Source: Nakamurella sp963708935 (lineage in GTDB: Bacteria > Actinomycetota > Actinomycetes > Mycobacteriales > Nakamurellaceae). Taken from it: a stretch of DNA of 64,000 nt. Below, piece after piece: positions 17,751 to 25,401 of the stretch (positions are counted from its first letter, which is position 1; each line of letters starts with the position of its first letter). The stretch lies in NCBI GenBank assembly GCA_963708935.1, contig CAVPUK010000003.1, positions 310,001-374,000 of the forward strand. The letters run 5' to 3'. The notes under the pieces were generated by a model. The model saw only the letters and a program-made list of their open reading frames with translations, did no database searches and was not told where the DNA came from. The position numbers and the translations under genes were made by a program.

Positions 17751-18239
17751 TTACTCGTCGCTGCGAGCGGCTTGTGCTGGTGCGGTACCGACTGCCTCGA
17801 CCGGCGACCCATCCGGTGTCGGCGGCACAGATTCCGGCGCCTCGGCCGGTGCGGGGGCGTCGGCACCCAGCAGCAGACGACCGCCGGAGACCTGCGCGAG
17901 CCTGGGCAGGTCCCGGGGCCGCACCATCGGCAGGCGAACGCGGCGGCCGCTGTTGGCGACCGCGATCGCCCACCGGGGGCCCCGGAATTCGAAGCCGTCC
18001 AGGTCGGACCAGGCGATGCGGCGCGGTCCCAGCAAGCCGGTGGTTCGAATGACCTCGCGGTCCGCGACGGTGCGGGTGATCAAGATGTAGATCAGGCCTA
18101 CGACGGGCAGTGCATACAGCGCCAGCAGCCAATCCGGTCCGGCGTTGGCCAGCGGCGTGACGCAGATGAAGAAGAGAAACGGGATCACCAGCGACACCCC
18201 GGGGAGGCGGAAGATGACGCGGTCGGTTCGGCTCACCAC
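17751..18239 (-). CDS. Cfp6-like PH-domain membrane protein (low-molecular-weight antigen 6 family)
   Basis: 162 residues from one of two tandem GTG codons. Two hydrophobic helices (SLVIPFLFFICVTPLA and WLLALYALPVVGLIYILI) lead into the short bPH_6-type domain: TRTVADREVIRTTGLLGPRRIAWSDLDGFEFRGPRWAIAV. The last ~40 residues are Ala/Pro-rich and probably unstructured. In Mycobacterium tuberculosis the related cfp6 also lies beside ilvB, so the neighbourhood is conserved, which supports the assignment. The role is not known. Confidence 0.82.
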   Translation of the reverse strand: MVSRTDRVIFRLPGVSLVIPFLFFICVTPLANAGPDWLLALYALPVVGLIYILITRTVADREVIRTTGLLGPRRIAWSDLDGFEFRGPRWAIAVANSGRRVRLPMVRPRDLPRLAQVSGGRLLLGADAPAPAEAPESVPPTPDGSPVEAVGTAPAQAARSDE

Positions 18240-18436
18240 TTCATCGTGCCATCGTCGGTGACGTCGAATGGCTGTCGAGCACGGCCGCGGTCCGCTTCGC
18301 CGTCCATGGCTTGACCGGCGCTGTTACATGTCGTACATCTCGGCGGTGTCGCTACGCGACGCGACGGGTCGGAGATGGCTGCTTGGTCACCGGTCGGCGC
18401 GGCGTACCGGCTACCGGGGTGGTCGGCGGTGTCGGT

Positions 18437-18465
18437 TTGACACGTCACACCTGGGTCCGTATGGT
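18437..18465 (+). promoter_or_regulatory. Sigma-A-type promoter of the ilvBNC leader
   Basis: A perfect TTGACA (18437-18442), a 17-bp spacer and TATGGT (18460-18465) match the housekeeping consensus. The predicted start of transcription is about 18472-18473, exactly at the GTG of an 8-codon reading frame. This is the clearest promoter in the window. Confidence 0.75.
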
Positions 18466-18472
18466 CCGAAGT

Positions 18473-18499
18473 GTGTTCCAGATTCTCGTACTCCGCTAG
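18473..18499 (+). CDS. Probable leaderless ilvB attenuator leader peptide
   Basis: GTG 18473 begins MFQILVLR and stops at 18497-18499 (TAG). Four of the eight residues are Ile, Leu, Val and Leu in a row, as expected for a peptide that senses branched-chain aminoacyl-tRNA. The start codon coincides with the predicted transcription start, so the mRNA would be leaderless. An in-frame ATG at 18461 gives a 12-residue form with two more valines, but it overlaps the -10 box. A terminator hairpin follows 49 bp after the stop. Similar leaders are known upstream of ilvBNC in corynebacteria; this instance is an inference from layout and composition. Confidence 0.6.
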   Translation: MFQILVLR

Positions 18500-18547
18500 C
18501 GCGTCGCAGGTTCGCCGGCCCACCACAGCCCGGCACCCACGACGCGC

Positions 18548-18586
18548 AACCCCTTGGTCACCAACAACCGGTGACGAGGGGTTTTT
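18548..18586 (+). terminator. Attenuator terminator in the ilvB leader
   Basis: CCCCT-TG-GTCACC (18550-18562) pairs with GGTGAC-G-AGGGG (18570-18581), with a small internal bulge and a seven-base loop, and is followed by TTTTTT (18582-18587). This is a textbook intrinsic terminator but lies about 155 bp before the ilvB start, so it should control read-through into ilvBNC. An alternative antiterminator fold with upstream GC-rich sequence (about 18500-18545) is likely but was not computed. Confidence 0.75.
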
Positions 18587-18741
18587 TATTGCCCAGACCA
18601 GGGCAGATGCGCGGAGTGCGCAGCGAGCTGCGCCGTCCGGCGCGCCACGAAACCCGGACGGTGCAGCCGCTCTCTCCTGACCTGAGCAATCCACCAACAG
18701 GCCGTTCGATCAGGCCCGACGATCGTCAGAAGGTCCATCCC

Positions 18742-20601
18742 ATGAGCCAGACACCGATGGCGACAAGCCGCGAAGTGCCGGTCACCCCCCACGCTTCCGC
18801 TCAGCCGTCCGGCAGCCGCCCGCACCAGCGGCCCGCCACGCACGCCGCAACGCCCGCCGTCGAATACGTGACCGGCGCGAAGTCGGTCGTGCGTTCCCTC
18901 GAAGAGGCCGGCGTCGAGATCGTCTTCGGCATTCCGGGTGGAGCGGTACTGCCCGTCTACGATCCGCTGCTCGATTCCGAGAAGGTGCGGCATGTGCTGG
19001 TCCGGCACGAACAGGGTGCCGGTCACGCGGCGACCGGCTACGCCCAGGCCTCCGGGAAGGTCGGGGTCTGCATGGCCACGTCCGGTCCCGGTGCCACCAA
19101 CCTGGTGACTCCGATTGCCGACGCGCACATGGATTCGGTGCCGCTGGTGGCGATCACCGGTCAGGTGGGGCGGCCGCTGATCGGCACCGACGGTTTCCAG
19201 GAGGCCGACATCTGCGGCATCACCATGCCGATCACCAAGCACAACTTCATGGTCACCGACGCTGCGGAAATACCGGTCATCCTGGCCCAAGCCTTCTATC
19301 TGGCCTCCACCGGGCGTCCCGGTCCGGTGCTGGTCGACATCCCGAAGGACATCCTGCAGGCCGAGACGGTTTTCTCCTGGCCGACCGACGTCCACCTGCC
19401 GGGCTACCGGCCGGCCGTCAAGCCGCACGCCGGCCAGATCAATGCCGCCGCCAAGCTGATCGCCGCTGCGCGTCGGCCGGTCTACTACGTCGGCGGCGGG
19501 GTGCTCAAGGCGCACGCCACCGAGCAACTGAAGGTGCTGGCCGAGCTGACCGGTATTCCGGTAGTCACCACGCTGATGGCCCGCGGGGCGTTCCCGGACT
19601 CACACATCCAGCACCTCGGTATGCCGGGGATGCACGGCACGGTGGCCGCGGTGGCCGCTATGCAACGCGCCGACCTGATCGTGGCGCTGGGAGCCAGGTT
19701 CGACGACCGGGTGACCGGTCAGCTCTCGACCTTCGCCCCCGACGCGACCATCATCCACGCCGACATCGACCCGGCCGAGATCGGCAAGAACCGCGCTGTC
19801 GACGTGCCGATCGTGGGGGACGCGAGGGAGGTCATCTCCGAACTGATCGCGGCCGTGGCCATCGAGCAGACCGCCGGCGTGGTCGCCGACCTGACGGCCT
19901 GGTGGGCCGAGTTGGACGAGATCCGGGAAACGTTCCCGCTGGGCTACGACTGGCCGTCGGACGGCAGCCTGTCGCCGCAGTACGTGATCGAGCGGCTCGG
20001 CAAGATCAGCGGACCGGACACAATTTTCGCGGCCGGCGTCGGCCAGCACCAGATGTGGGCGGCGCAGTTCATCTCGTACGAGAAGCCTTACACCTGGCTG
20101 AATTCGGGCGGCCTGGGCACCATGGGGTACGCGGTGCCGGCGGCCATGGGCGCGAAGATGGGCGCCCCGGATTCGGTGGTCTGGGCGATCGACGGCGACG
20201 GCTGCTTCCAGATGACCAACCAGGAACTGGCCACCTGTGCGATCGAGGGCATCCCGATCAAGGTCGCCATCATCAACAACGGCAACCTGGGCATGGTTCG
20301 GCAGTGGCAGACGCTGTTCTACGGCGAGCGCTACTCGCAGACCGACCTCGGTACCCACAAGCACCGGATCCCGGACTTCAAGCTGCTCGCCGAGGCGTAC
20401 GGCTGCGTCGGGCTGCGCTGCGAGTCCAAAGAGGATGTGGACAAGACGATCGAGGCTGCGATGGCGATCAACGACCGCCCGGTCGTCGTCGACTTCGTGG
20501 TCGGCGCCGACGCCCAGGTCTGGCCGATGGTCGCGTCCGGCACCGGTAACAGTGAAATCATGGCCGCCCGTGACATCCGGCCGCTCTTCGATGAGGAGTA
20601 A
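18742..20601 (+). CDS. ilvB: Acetolactate synthase, large (catalytic) subunit
   Basis: 619 residues from ATG 18742, with AGAAGG upstream; the frame is open to 18268 but that part contains the attenuator, so the later start is right. A ThDP-dependent enzyme, it condenses pyruvate with pyruvate or 2-oxobutyrate at the head of Val/Leu/Ile synthesis. Landmarks: EEAGVEIVFGIPGG, the catalytic Glu-90 in RHEQGAGHAATGYA, the FAD region with ALGARFDDRVTG, and the ThDP/Mg motif DGDGCFQMTNQELATC ending in INNGN. The first ~40 residues are a polar, Pro/Ser-rich extension before the fold. It is followed by ilvN after 132 bp that carry a short tandem repeat. Confidence 0.97.
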   Translation: MSQTPMATSREVPVTPHASAQPSGSRPHQRPATHAATPAVEYVTGAKSVVRSLEEAGVEIVFGIPGGAVLPVYDPLLDSEKVRHVLVRHEQGAGHAATGYAQASGKVGVCMATSGPGATNLVTPIADAHMDSVPLVAITGQVGRPLIGTDGFQEADICGITMPITKHNFMVTDAAEIPVILAQAFYLASTGRPGPVLVDIPKDILQAETVFSWPTDVHLPGYRPAVKPHAGQINAAAKLIAAARRPVYYVGGGVLKAHATEQLKVLAELTGIPVVTTLMARGAFPDSHIQHLGMPGMHGTVAAVAAMQRADLIVALGARFDDRVTGQLSTFAPDATIIHADIDPAEIGKNRAVDVPIVGDAREVISELIAAVAIEQTAGVVADLTAWWAELDEIRETFPLGYDWPSDGSLSPQYVIERLGKISGPDTIFAAGVGQHQMWAAQFISYEKPYTWLNSGGLGTMGYAVPAAMGAKMGAPDSVVWAIDGDGCFQMTNQELATCAIEGIPIKVAIINNGNLGMVRQWQTLFYGERYSQTDLGTHKHRIPDFKLLAEAYGCVGLRCESKEDVDKTIEAAMAINDRPVVVDFVVGADAQVWPMVASGTGNSEIMAARDIRPLFDEE

Positions 20602-20686
20602 GCCCTTTCGAGTCACGGCGGGGACCAACTTCGCCGGCGGGGACGAAGGTTGTCCGGCCTGTCCCACCATTCACTTTTCGACCACC

Positions 20687-20720
20687 TTGATCCCCGCGGG
20701 AGAAGTTGATCCCCGCGGGA
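20687..20720 (+). repeat. Two-copy 15-bp tandem repeat between ilvB and ilvN
   Basis: TTGATCCCCGCGGGA occurs at 20687-20701 and again at 20706-20720 with four bases between. CCCGCGGG is itself palindromic. The second copy runs into TAGGAG, the probable ilvN ribosome-binding site (about 20721-20726). It could be a small regulatory or mRNA-structure element, or a simple duplication. Confidence 0.6.
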
Positions 20721-20733
20721 TAGGAGAACGACC

Positions 20734-21246
20734 TTGAGTACGCATACGTTGTCGGTCCTGGTCGAGAACAAACCGGGTGTGCTGGCTCGGGTTTCGTCGC
20801 TGTTCTCGCGCCGCCAGTTCAACATCCACTCGCTGGCCGTCGGCCCGACCGAGAACCCGGAAGTGTCCCGGATGACGATCGTGGTCGCGGTGGACGAGCT
20901 TCCGCTGGAGCAGGTGACCAAACAGCTCAACAAACTCATCAACGTCCTGAAGATCGTGGAACTTTCCCCGACGGCGTCCGTGTACCGCGAGCTGTTGCTG
21001 ATCAAGGTGCGGGCCGATTCAACGGTCCGTGCGCAGGTCGTGACGATCGTCGACATGTTCCGCGCGCACATCGTGGATGTCACGCCGGATTCCGTGACGG
21101 TCGAGGCGGCCGGTACCACCGATAAGCTGCAGGCCCTGGTCAAAATGCTCGAACCCTTCGGCGTCCGCGAGCTGGTTCAGTCCGGCATGGTCGCCCTGGG
21201 CCGCGGTCCGAAGTCGATCACCTCGGAACGCAGCCGCTCCGACTGA
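20734..21246 (+). CDS. ilvN: Acetolactate synthase, small (regulatory) subunit
   Basis: 170 residues from TTG 20734 with an AGGAG eight bases upstream. The N-terminal ACT domain is clear (THTLSVLVENKPGVLARVSSLFSRR, then FNIHSLAVGPTENP), followed by a second ACT-like C-terminal region (LLLIKVRADSTVRAQVVTIVDMFRAHIVDVTPDSVTVEAAG, then TDKLQALVKMLEPFGVREL). The subunit binds valine and gives feedback inhibition of IlvB. It ends 143 bp before ilvC. The rare TTG start suggests modest translation relative to ilvB. Confidence 0.96.
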   Translation: MSTHTLSVLVENKPGVLARVSSLFSRRQFNIHSLAVGPTENPEVSRMTIVVAVDELPLEQVTKQLNKLINVLKIVELSPTASVYRELLLIKVRADSTVRAQVVTIVDMFRAHIVDVTPDSVTVEAAGTTDKLQALVKMLEPFGVRELVQSGMVALGRGPKSITSERSRSD

Positions 21247-21389
21247 GCTGACCGGCCTGCGGCGACACCCCTGCCGCGGTCGGCCGGCCGAAAGCACCGC
21301 ACTGCGAAGACCCGAACGACGAACACCCAGAGCAACATCCCGAAAACCACCGGGCTTCCCCAGCCCCGCGAAAGGAACGTCGAACACCC

Positions 21390-22418
21390 ATGGCAGCCGA
21401 AATTTTCTACGACGACGACGCCGATCTGTCGATCATCCAGGGCCGCAAGGTCGCCGTCATCGGTTACGGCTCGCAGGGCCATGCCCACGCGCTGAGCCTG
21501 CGCGACTCCGGCGTCGACGTCCGCGTCGGCCTTCCGGAGACTTCGAAGTCGCGCAGCAAGGCGACTGACGAGGGCCTCCGCGTGGTCACCCCGGCCGAGG
21601 CTGCGGCCGAAGCCGACCTGATCATGATCCTGACGCCGGACCACATCCAGCGGCACGTCTACACCGCCGACATCGAGCCGAACCTCACAACCGGCAAGGC
21701 ACTGGCCTTCGGTCACGGCTTCAACATCCGCTACGGCTACATCAAGCCGCCCGCCGACGTGGACGTCATTCTGATCGCCCCGAAGGGCCCGGGACACCTG
21801 GTCCGGCGCGAGTTCGTCAACGGCAAGGGCGTGCCGGACCTGATCGCCGTGGAGCAGGACTTCACCGGTGGGGCCCAGGCCCTGGCGCTGTCCTACGCCG
21901 CCGCCATCGGTGGCGCTCGCGCCGGCGTCATCAAGACCACCTTCACCGAGGAGACCGAGACCGACCTGTTCGGCGAGCAGGCCGTCCTCTGCGGTGGCGC
22001 GTCCCGGCTGATCCAGACCGGCTTCGAGACCCTGACGGCCGCCGGCTACCAGCCGGAGATCGCCTACTTCGAGGTGCTGCACGAACTCAAGCTGATCGTC
22101 GACCTGATGTACGAGGGCGGCATCGCCAAGCAGCGCTGGTCGGTCTCCGACACGGCCGAGTACGGCGACTACGTCTCCGGTCCCCGCGTCATCGACGACC
22201 ACGTCGCCAAGAACATGCAGGGCGTGCTGGCGGACATCCAGGACGGCACTTTCGCCGCCCGATTCATCGCCGACCAGGACGCCGGCGCTCCGGAGTTCAA
22301 GAAGTTCCGCGCCGAGCAGGAGGCGCACCCGATCGAAGAGACCGGTCGCAAGCTCCGTGGCCTGATGAGCTGGGTCAAGTCGGACGACGACTACACCGGG
22401 ACCGCAGCCCGCAGCTGA
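21390..22418 (+). CDS. ilvC: Ketol-acid reductoisomerase (NADP+)
   Basis: 342 residues, class I length, from ATG 21390 with GAAAGGA upstream. It converts acetolactate to dihydroxyisovalerate with Mg and NADPH. Signatures: VAVIGYGSQGHAHALSLRDSG (Rossmann motif, residues ~20-40), IMILTPDHIQ, FGHGFNIRYG, LIAPKGPGHLVRREF, and the Mg-binding segment GVIKTTFTEETETDLFGEQAVLCGG, with YFEVLHELKLIVDLMYEGG after it. It ends the ilvBNC transcript; a strong inverted repeat follows at once. Confidence 0.98.
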   Translation: MAAEIFYDDDADLSIIQGRKVAVIGYGSQGHAHALSLRDSGVDVRVGLPETSKSRSKATDEGLRVVTPAEAAAEADLIMILTPDHIQRHVYTADIEPNLTTGKALAFGHGFNIRYGYIKPPADVDVILIAPKGPGHLVRREFVNGKGVPDLIAVEQDFTGGAQALALSYAAAIGGARAGVIKTTFTEETETDLFGEQAVLCGGASRLIQTGFETLTAAGYQPEIAYFEVLHELKLIVDLMYEGGIAKQRWSVSDTAEYGDYVSGPRVIDDHVAKNMQGVLADIQDGTFAARFIADQDAGAPEFKKFRAEQEAHPIEETGRKLRGLMSWVKSDDDYTGTAARS

Positions 22419-22437
22419 ATTTGCTCACACGACTGAA

Positions 22438-22479
22438 ACAGCTCAGCCTGGACCCGTTGCCGAGTCCAGGCTGAGCTGT
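22438..22479. terminator. Perfect 16-bp inverted repeat between ilvC and a convergent gene
   Basis: Arms 22438-22453 and 22464-22479 are exactly complementary (16 bp) around a ten-base loop. The hairpin sits 19 bp after the ilvC stop and 8 bp before the stop of the opposing gene, so it should terminate both. No U-run follows on either side, as is common in high-GC actinobacteria. Confidence 0.75.
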
Positions 22480-22487
22480 CTCGAGCA

Positions 22488-23249
22488 CTAGAAAGTCTTG
22501 GCGCCCTTCGACTTGAACCAGGCCTTCGACGTCGGGTTCAGCATGAAGATGACGATCAAGACCGGCGCGACGACGCCGATGACGCCGCTGAAGGTGAAAT
22601 TGCTGCTGGTGATGGACACGATGATCGAGACGATGTCCAACAGGATGTAGACGGCAGCGCCGATCACGATGAGCTGCCCGTTCTTGCCGGTCAGGGCGAC
22701 GACTCCACCCCAGATCAGCAGGATCGCGATGACGACCAAGCCGGCCGTGATCACCTTGAAGAAGCCGGAGTAACTGGCGACGGTGTTGCAATCGGCGGCC
22801 GAGATCTGGTCGCTGCTGAACGAGTTGCAGGCGTCGGTGGCCGCAGAGATGACCGAACTCGCCGCCACGATGATCAGGCCGAGGATGATCGCGAACGCGC
22901 CCCAGATGAAGGCCAGCACCGCAGCGGCGGTGACCATACCGGGGCGGGGGTTCGGCGGCGGCCCGAATCCTGGTGCGCCGTAGGCGGTCGGTGGGTAACC
23001 CGGGGTCGGCGGGTAGGTGGGCTGCTGGCCGTAGGTGGGCTGCTGGCCGTACCCCGGCTGCTGGCCGTAGGTGGGCGGCTGGCCATAGGCGGGTTGCCCG
23101 TACCCGGCGGGCTGGGCGTAGGGATCCTGGCCGTAGGGCTGTTCTGGCGTTGCTCCGGTGGGGTACCCCTGCGGATATCCGGGAGCCGGCTGACCGGGAT
23201 AGCCCTGGGGCTCGCCCGGGGTAGCACCGTAGGACGGTGGTGTGGTCAC
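22488..23249 (-). CDS. Pro/Gly/Tyr/Gln-rich membrane protein of unknown function
   Basis: 253 residues from GTG 23249, with GAAGGGA upstream. The first ~100 residues are low complexity, built from repeats such as GQQPTYGQQP and YGQPAYGQPP, a disordered cytoplasmic tail like those of many actinobacterial membrane proteins. Four hydrophobic segments follow (MVTAAAVLAFIWGAFAIILGLIIVAA; VITAGLVVIAILLIWGGVVAL; LIVIGAAVYILLDIVSIIVSI; FSGVIGVVAPVLIVIFML), ending in a basic tail with AWFKSKGAKTF. Two cysteines (DACNSFSS, AADCNTV) lie in an outer loop and could pair. I do not recognise a named family. Confidence 0.75.
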   Translation of the reverse strand: MTTPPSYGATPGEPQGYPGQPAPGYPQGYPTGATPEQPYGQDPYAQPAGYGQPAYGQPPTYGQQPGYGQQPTYGQQPTYPPTPGYPPTAYGAPGFGPPPNPRPGMVTAAAVLAFIWGAFAIILGLIIVAASSVISAATDACNSFSSDQISAADCNTVASYSGFFKVITAGLVVIAILLIWGGVVALTGKNGQLIVIGAAVYILLDIVSIIVSITSSNFTFSGVIGVVAPVLIVIFMLNPTSKAWFKSKGAKTF

Positions 23250-23565
23250 AGCTGGTCCCTTCGGATGGGGGAAGTTCCTTTCGGCGAGATCACTGTAGGG
23301 CGGGCGAGGGCAGTCGGGCGGTGAAAACGGTGAAATCGCCCACAATTCTTTACCTGCCCTTGGTGTCCCGCGCGGCCGAACCGGAGGCGTGAGCGGGCTG
23401 TGGAGTTCGGTGGTCCGGGTCTCGTTACGATGGGCGCCCGGGTGCACCGAGGCGCCCGCGGGCGATGAGCGAACTCCAGACCGACTTCTGGCGGAGCGAG
23501 CCATCAGCGCAATGCGGCCAGGGATCGCCTCACGGCCGATGATCCAAGACGGAGATGAACACAGC
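23250..23565. promoter_or_regulatory. Divergent intergenic region upstream of serA
   Basis: 316 bp with no convincing gene. It must hold promoters for the Pro-rich membrane protein and for serA. TACAGT on the minus strand near 23292-23297 and TACGAT on the plus strand near 23426-23431 could be -10 boxes, but neither has a good -35. Confidence 0.3.
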
Positions 23566-25167
23566 GTGGCTAGTCCTGCCAAACCCGTTGTCCTGATCGC
23601 GGAAAAGCTCGCCCAGTCGGCGATGGACGTCCTGGGGTCGGATTTCGAGATCCGTTACGTCGACGGGGCCGATCGAGCGGCCCTGCTGCCGGCCCTGGCG
23701 GACGCCGACGCCGTGCTGATCCGGTCGGCCACCACCATCGACGCCGAAGCCCTGGCGGCAGCGCCGAACCTGAAGGTGGTAGCGCGCGCCGGGATCGGCC
23801 TGGACAACGTTGATGTCCCGGCGTCGACCGCCCGCGGCGTGCTGGTCGTCAACGCTCCGCAGTCCAACATCATCACGGCCGCCGAGCATGCCATCGCCCT
23901 CCTGTTCTCGGTAGCCCGCCAGATCCCCGCCGCGCACGCCACCATGGCCGCCGGCGAGTGGAAGCGGAGCAAGTTCGTCGGCGTCGAGATCGCCGAGAAG
24001 ACGGTCGGTGTGGTCGGTCTCGGCCGGATCGGCCAGTTGTTCGCCGCGCGGATCGCCGCCTTCGGTACCAACGTCATCGCGTACGACCCGTATCTCCAGC
24101 CGGCCAGGGCCGCGGCGCTCGGCGTCCGGCTCGTCGATCTGCCCACGTTGCTCCGCGAGGCCGACATCATCTCGATCCACCTGCCCAAGACGCCGGAGAC
24201 GCTGGGCCTGATCGGCGCGGCGGAGCTGGCCACTGTGAAGCCGACCGTGCTGATCGTCAATGCCGCTCGTGGTGGCCTGATCGACGAGCAGGCGCTGGCC
24301 GACGCGCTGACCGAGGGGAGGGTCGCAGGAGCCGGTGTTGATGTCTACGTGAAAGAGCCGATGACGGCGGAGAACCCGCTGCGTTCGGCGCCGAACATCG
24401 TGCTCACCCCACACCTCGGTGCGTCGACCGAGGAAGCGCAGGACAAGGCCGGGACGGCGGTCGCCAGATCGGTCAAGTTGGCCCTGCGCGGGGACTTCGT
24501 GCCGGACGCCGTCAACGTGGCCGCGGCCGGCCCGGTCGCCGATGAGGTGCGCCCGTGGATTCCGCTGGCCTCCCGGCTGGGTTCCATCCTCACCGCCGTC
24601 GCCGGCGCAGTTCCGGCGCAGGTGGTGGTCGAGGTCCGCGGCGATCTGGCTGATTCCGACACCACGATCCTGCAGTTGGCGGCGGTTCGCGGCATCTTCG
24701 GCCCGGTGATCACCGATGCCGTCACGTTCGTCAACGCCCCGGCCCTGGCCGCCGAACACGGACTCACCCTGTCCGGCACCTCGACGACGGAAACCGGGGA
24801 CTACCGGTCGTCCATCACACTGCGCGCGGCCATGCCGGACGGTTCGAGCCGCTCGGTCTCCGGCACCCTGTCCGGATCCAACCAGGTCGCCAAGCTCATC
24901 GAGATCAACGATCGCCACTTCGACCTACGGGCCGAAGGCGACCTGGTGCTCGTCGCCTACGCCGACCGGCCGGGTGTGATGGGCACGGTGGGGGCCCTGC
25001 TGGGCGACGCCGGGGTCAACATCCTGGCCGCACAGATCTCCCAGGAGATCTCCGGCCACGCGTCGATCATGGTGCTGCGGGTCGACGGTCTGCCCGATCC
25101 AGCTCTGCTGGAGAAGGTTGGCGATGCCGTGTCCGCCAGCGCCATCCGTGGGATAGCAGCGAGTTAG
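23566..25167 (+). CDS. serA: D-3-phosphoglycerate dehydrogenase, long (type I) form
   Basis: 533 residues from GTG 23566 (GGAG eleven bases upstream); starts at 23389 or at ATG 23539 are possible but extend beyond the family. It oxidises 3-phosphoglycerate with NAD in the first step of serine synthesis. Layout: substrate and NAD domains (1-310) with GLGRIG at 151-156 and TPHLGASTEEAQ carrying the catalytic His; an intervening ASB domain (about 320-455) with VADSDTTILQL-type pattern; and a C-terminal ACT domain (about 460-530; LVLVAYADRPGVMGTVGALLG, VNILAAQISQ) for serine feedback. This is the mycobacterial SerA1 design, and the neighbours ilvC and leuB are the same. Confidence 0.96.
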   Translation: MASPAKPVVLIAEKLAQSAMDVLGSDFEIRYVDGADRAALLPALADADAVLIRSATTIDAEALAAAPNLKVVARAGIGLDNVDVPASTARGVLVVNAPQSNIITAAEHAIALLFSVARQIPAAHATMAAGEWKRSKFVGVEIAEKTVGVVGLGRIGQLFAARIAAFGTNVIAYDPYLQPARAAALGVRLVDLPTLLREADIISIHLPKTPETLGLIGAAELATVKPTVLIVNAARGGLIDEQALADALTEGRVAGAGVDVYVKEPMTAENPLRSAPNIVLTPHLGASTEEAQDKAGTAVARSVKLALRGDFVPDAVNVAAAGPVADEVRPWIPLASRLGSILTAVAGAVPAQVVVEVRGDLADSDTTILQLAAVRGIFGPVITDAVTFVNAPALAAEHGLTLSGTSTTETGDYRSSITLRAAMPDGSSRSVSGTLSGSNQVAKLIEINDRHFDLRAEGDLVLVAYADRPGVMGTVGALLGDAGVNILAAQISQEISGHASIMVLRVDGLPDPALLEKVGDAVSASAIRGIAAS

Positions 25168-25401
25168 CGCACCGCCGCAGGCTTCGCAAGAGGATCGGTC
25201 CCCACTGGCCTGACGCTCACCTGTGGACGGGCGCGACCCGGCCGATTAACCTAGGTGGCAGAACAAATAGGACTTTCGACTACTCACGGTGATCGGTAGC
25301 CCGATCAGGCACTCCGATCACCTGCGGTCGCTGCCTTTTGTTTCCCAGGCGCCCGTCTTCGGCGCAGAGCGCACCCATGACCGGTGAGGTGAGGTGGCCG
25401 G

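Noticed and set aside
18742..20601. An ilvB start at 18268 giving 777 residues
   Set aside because: The upstream part would include the promoter and attenuator terminator, and has no family sequence. ATG 18742 has a ribosome-binding site.
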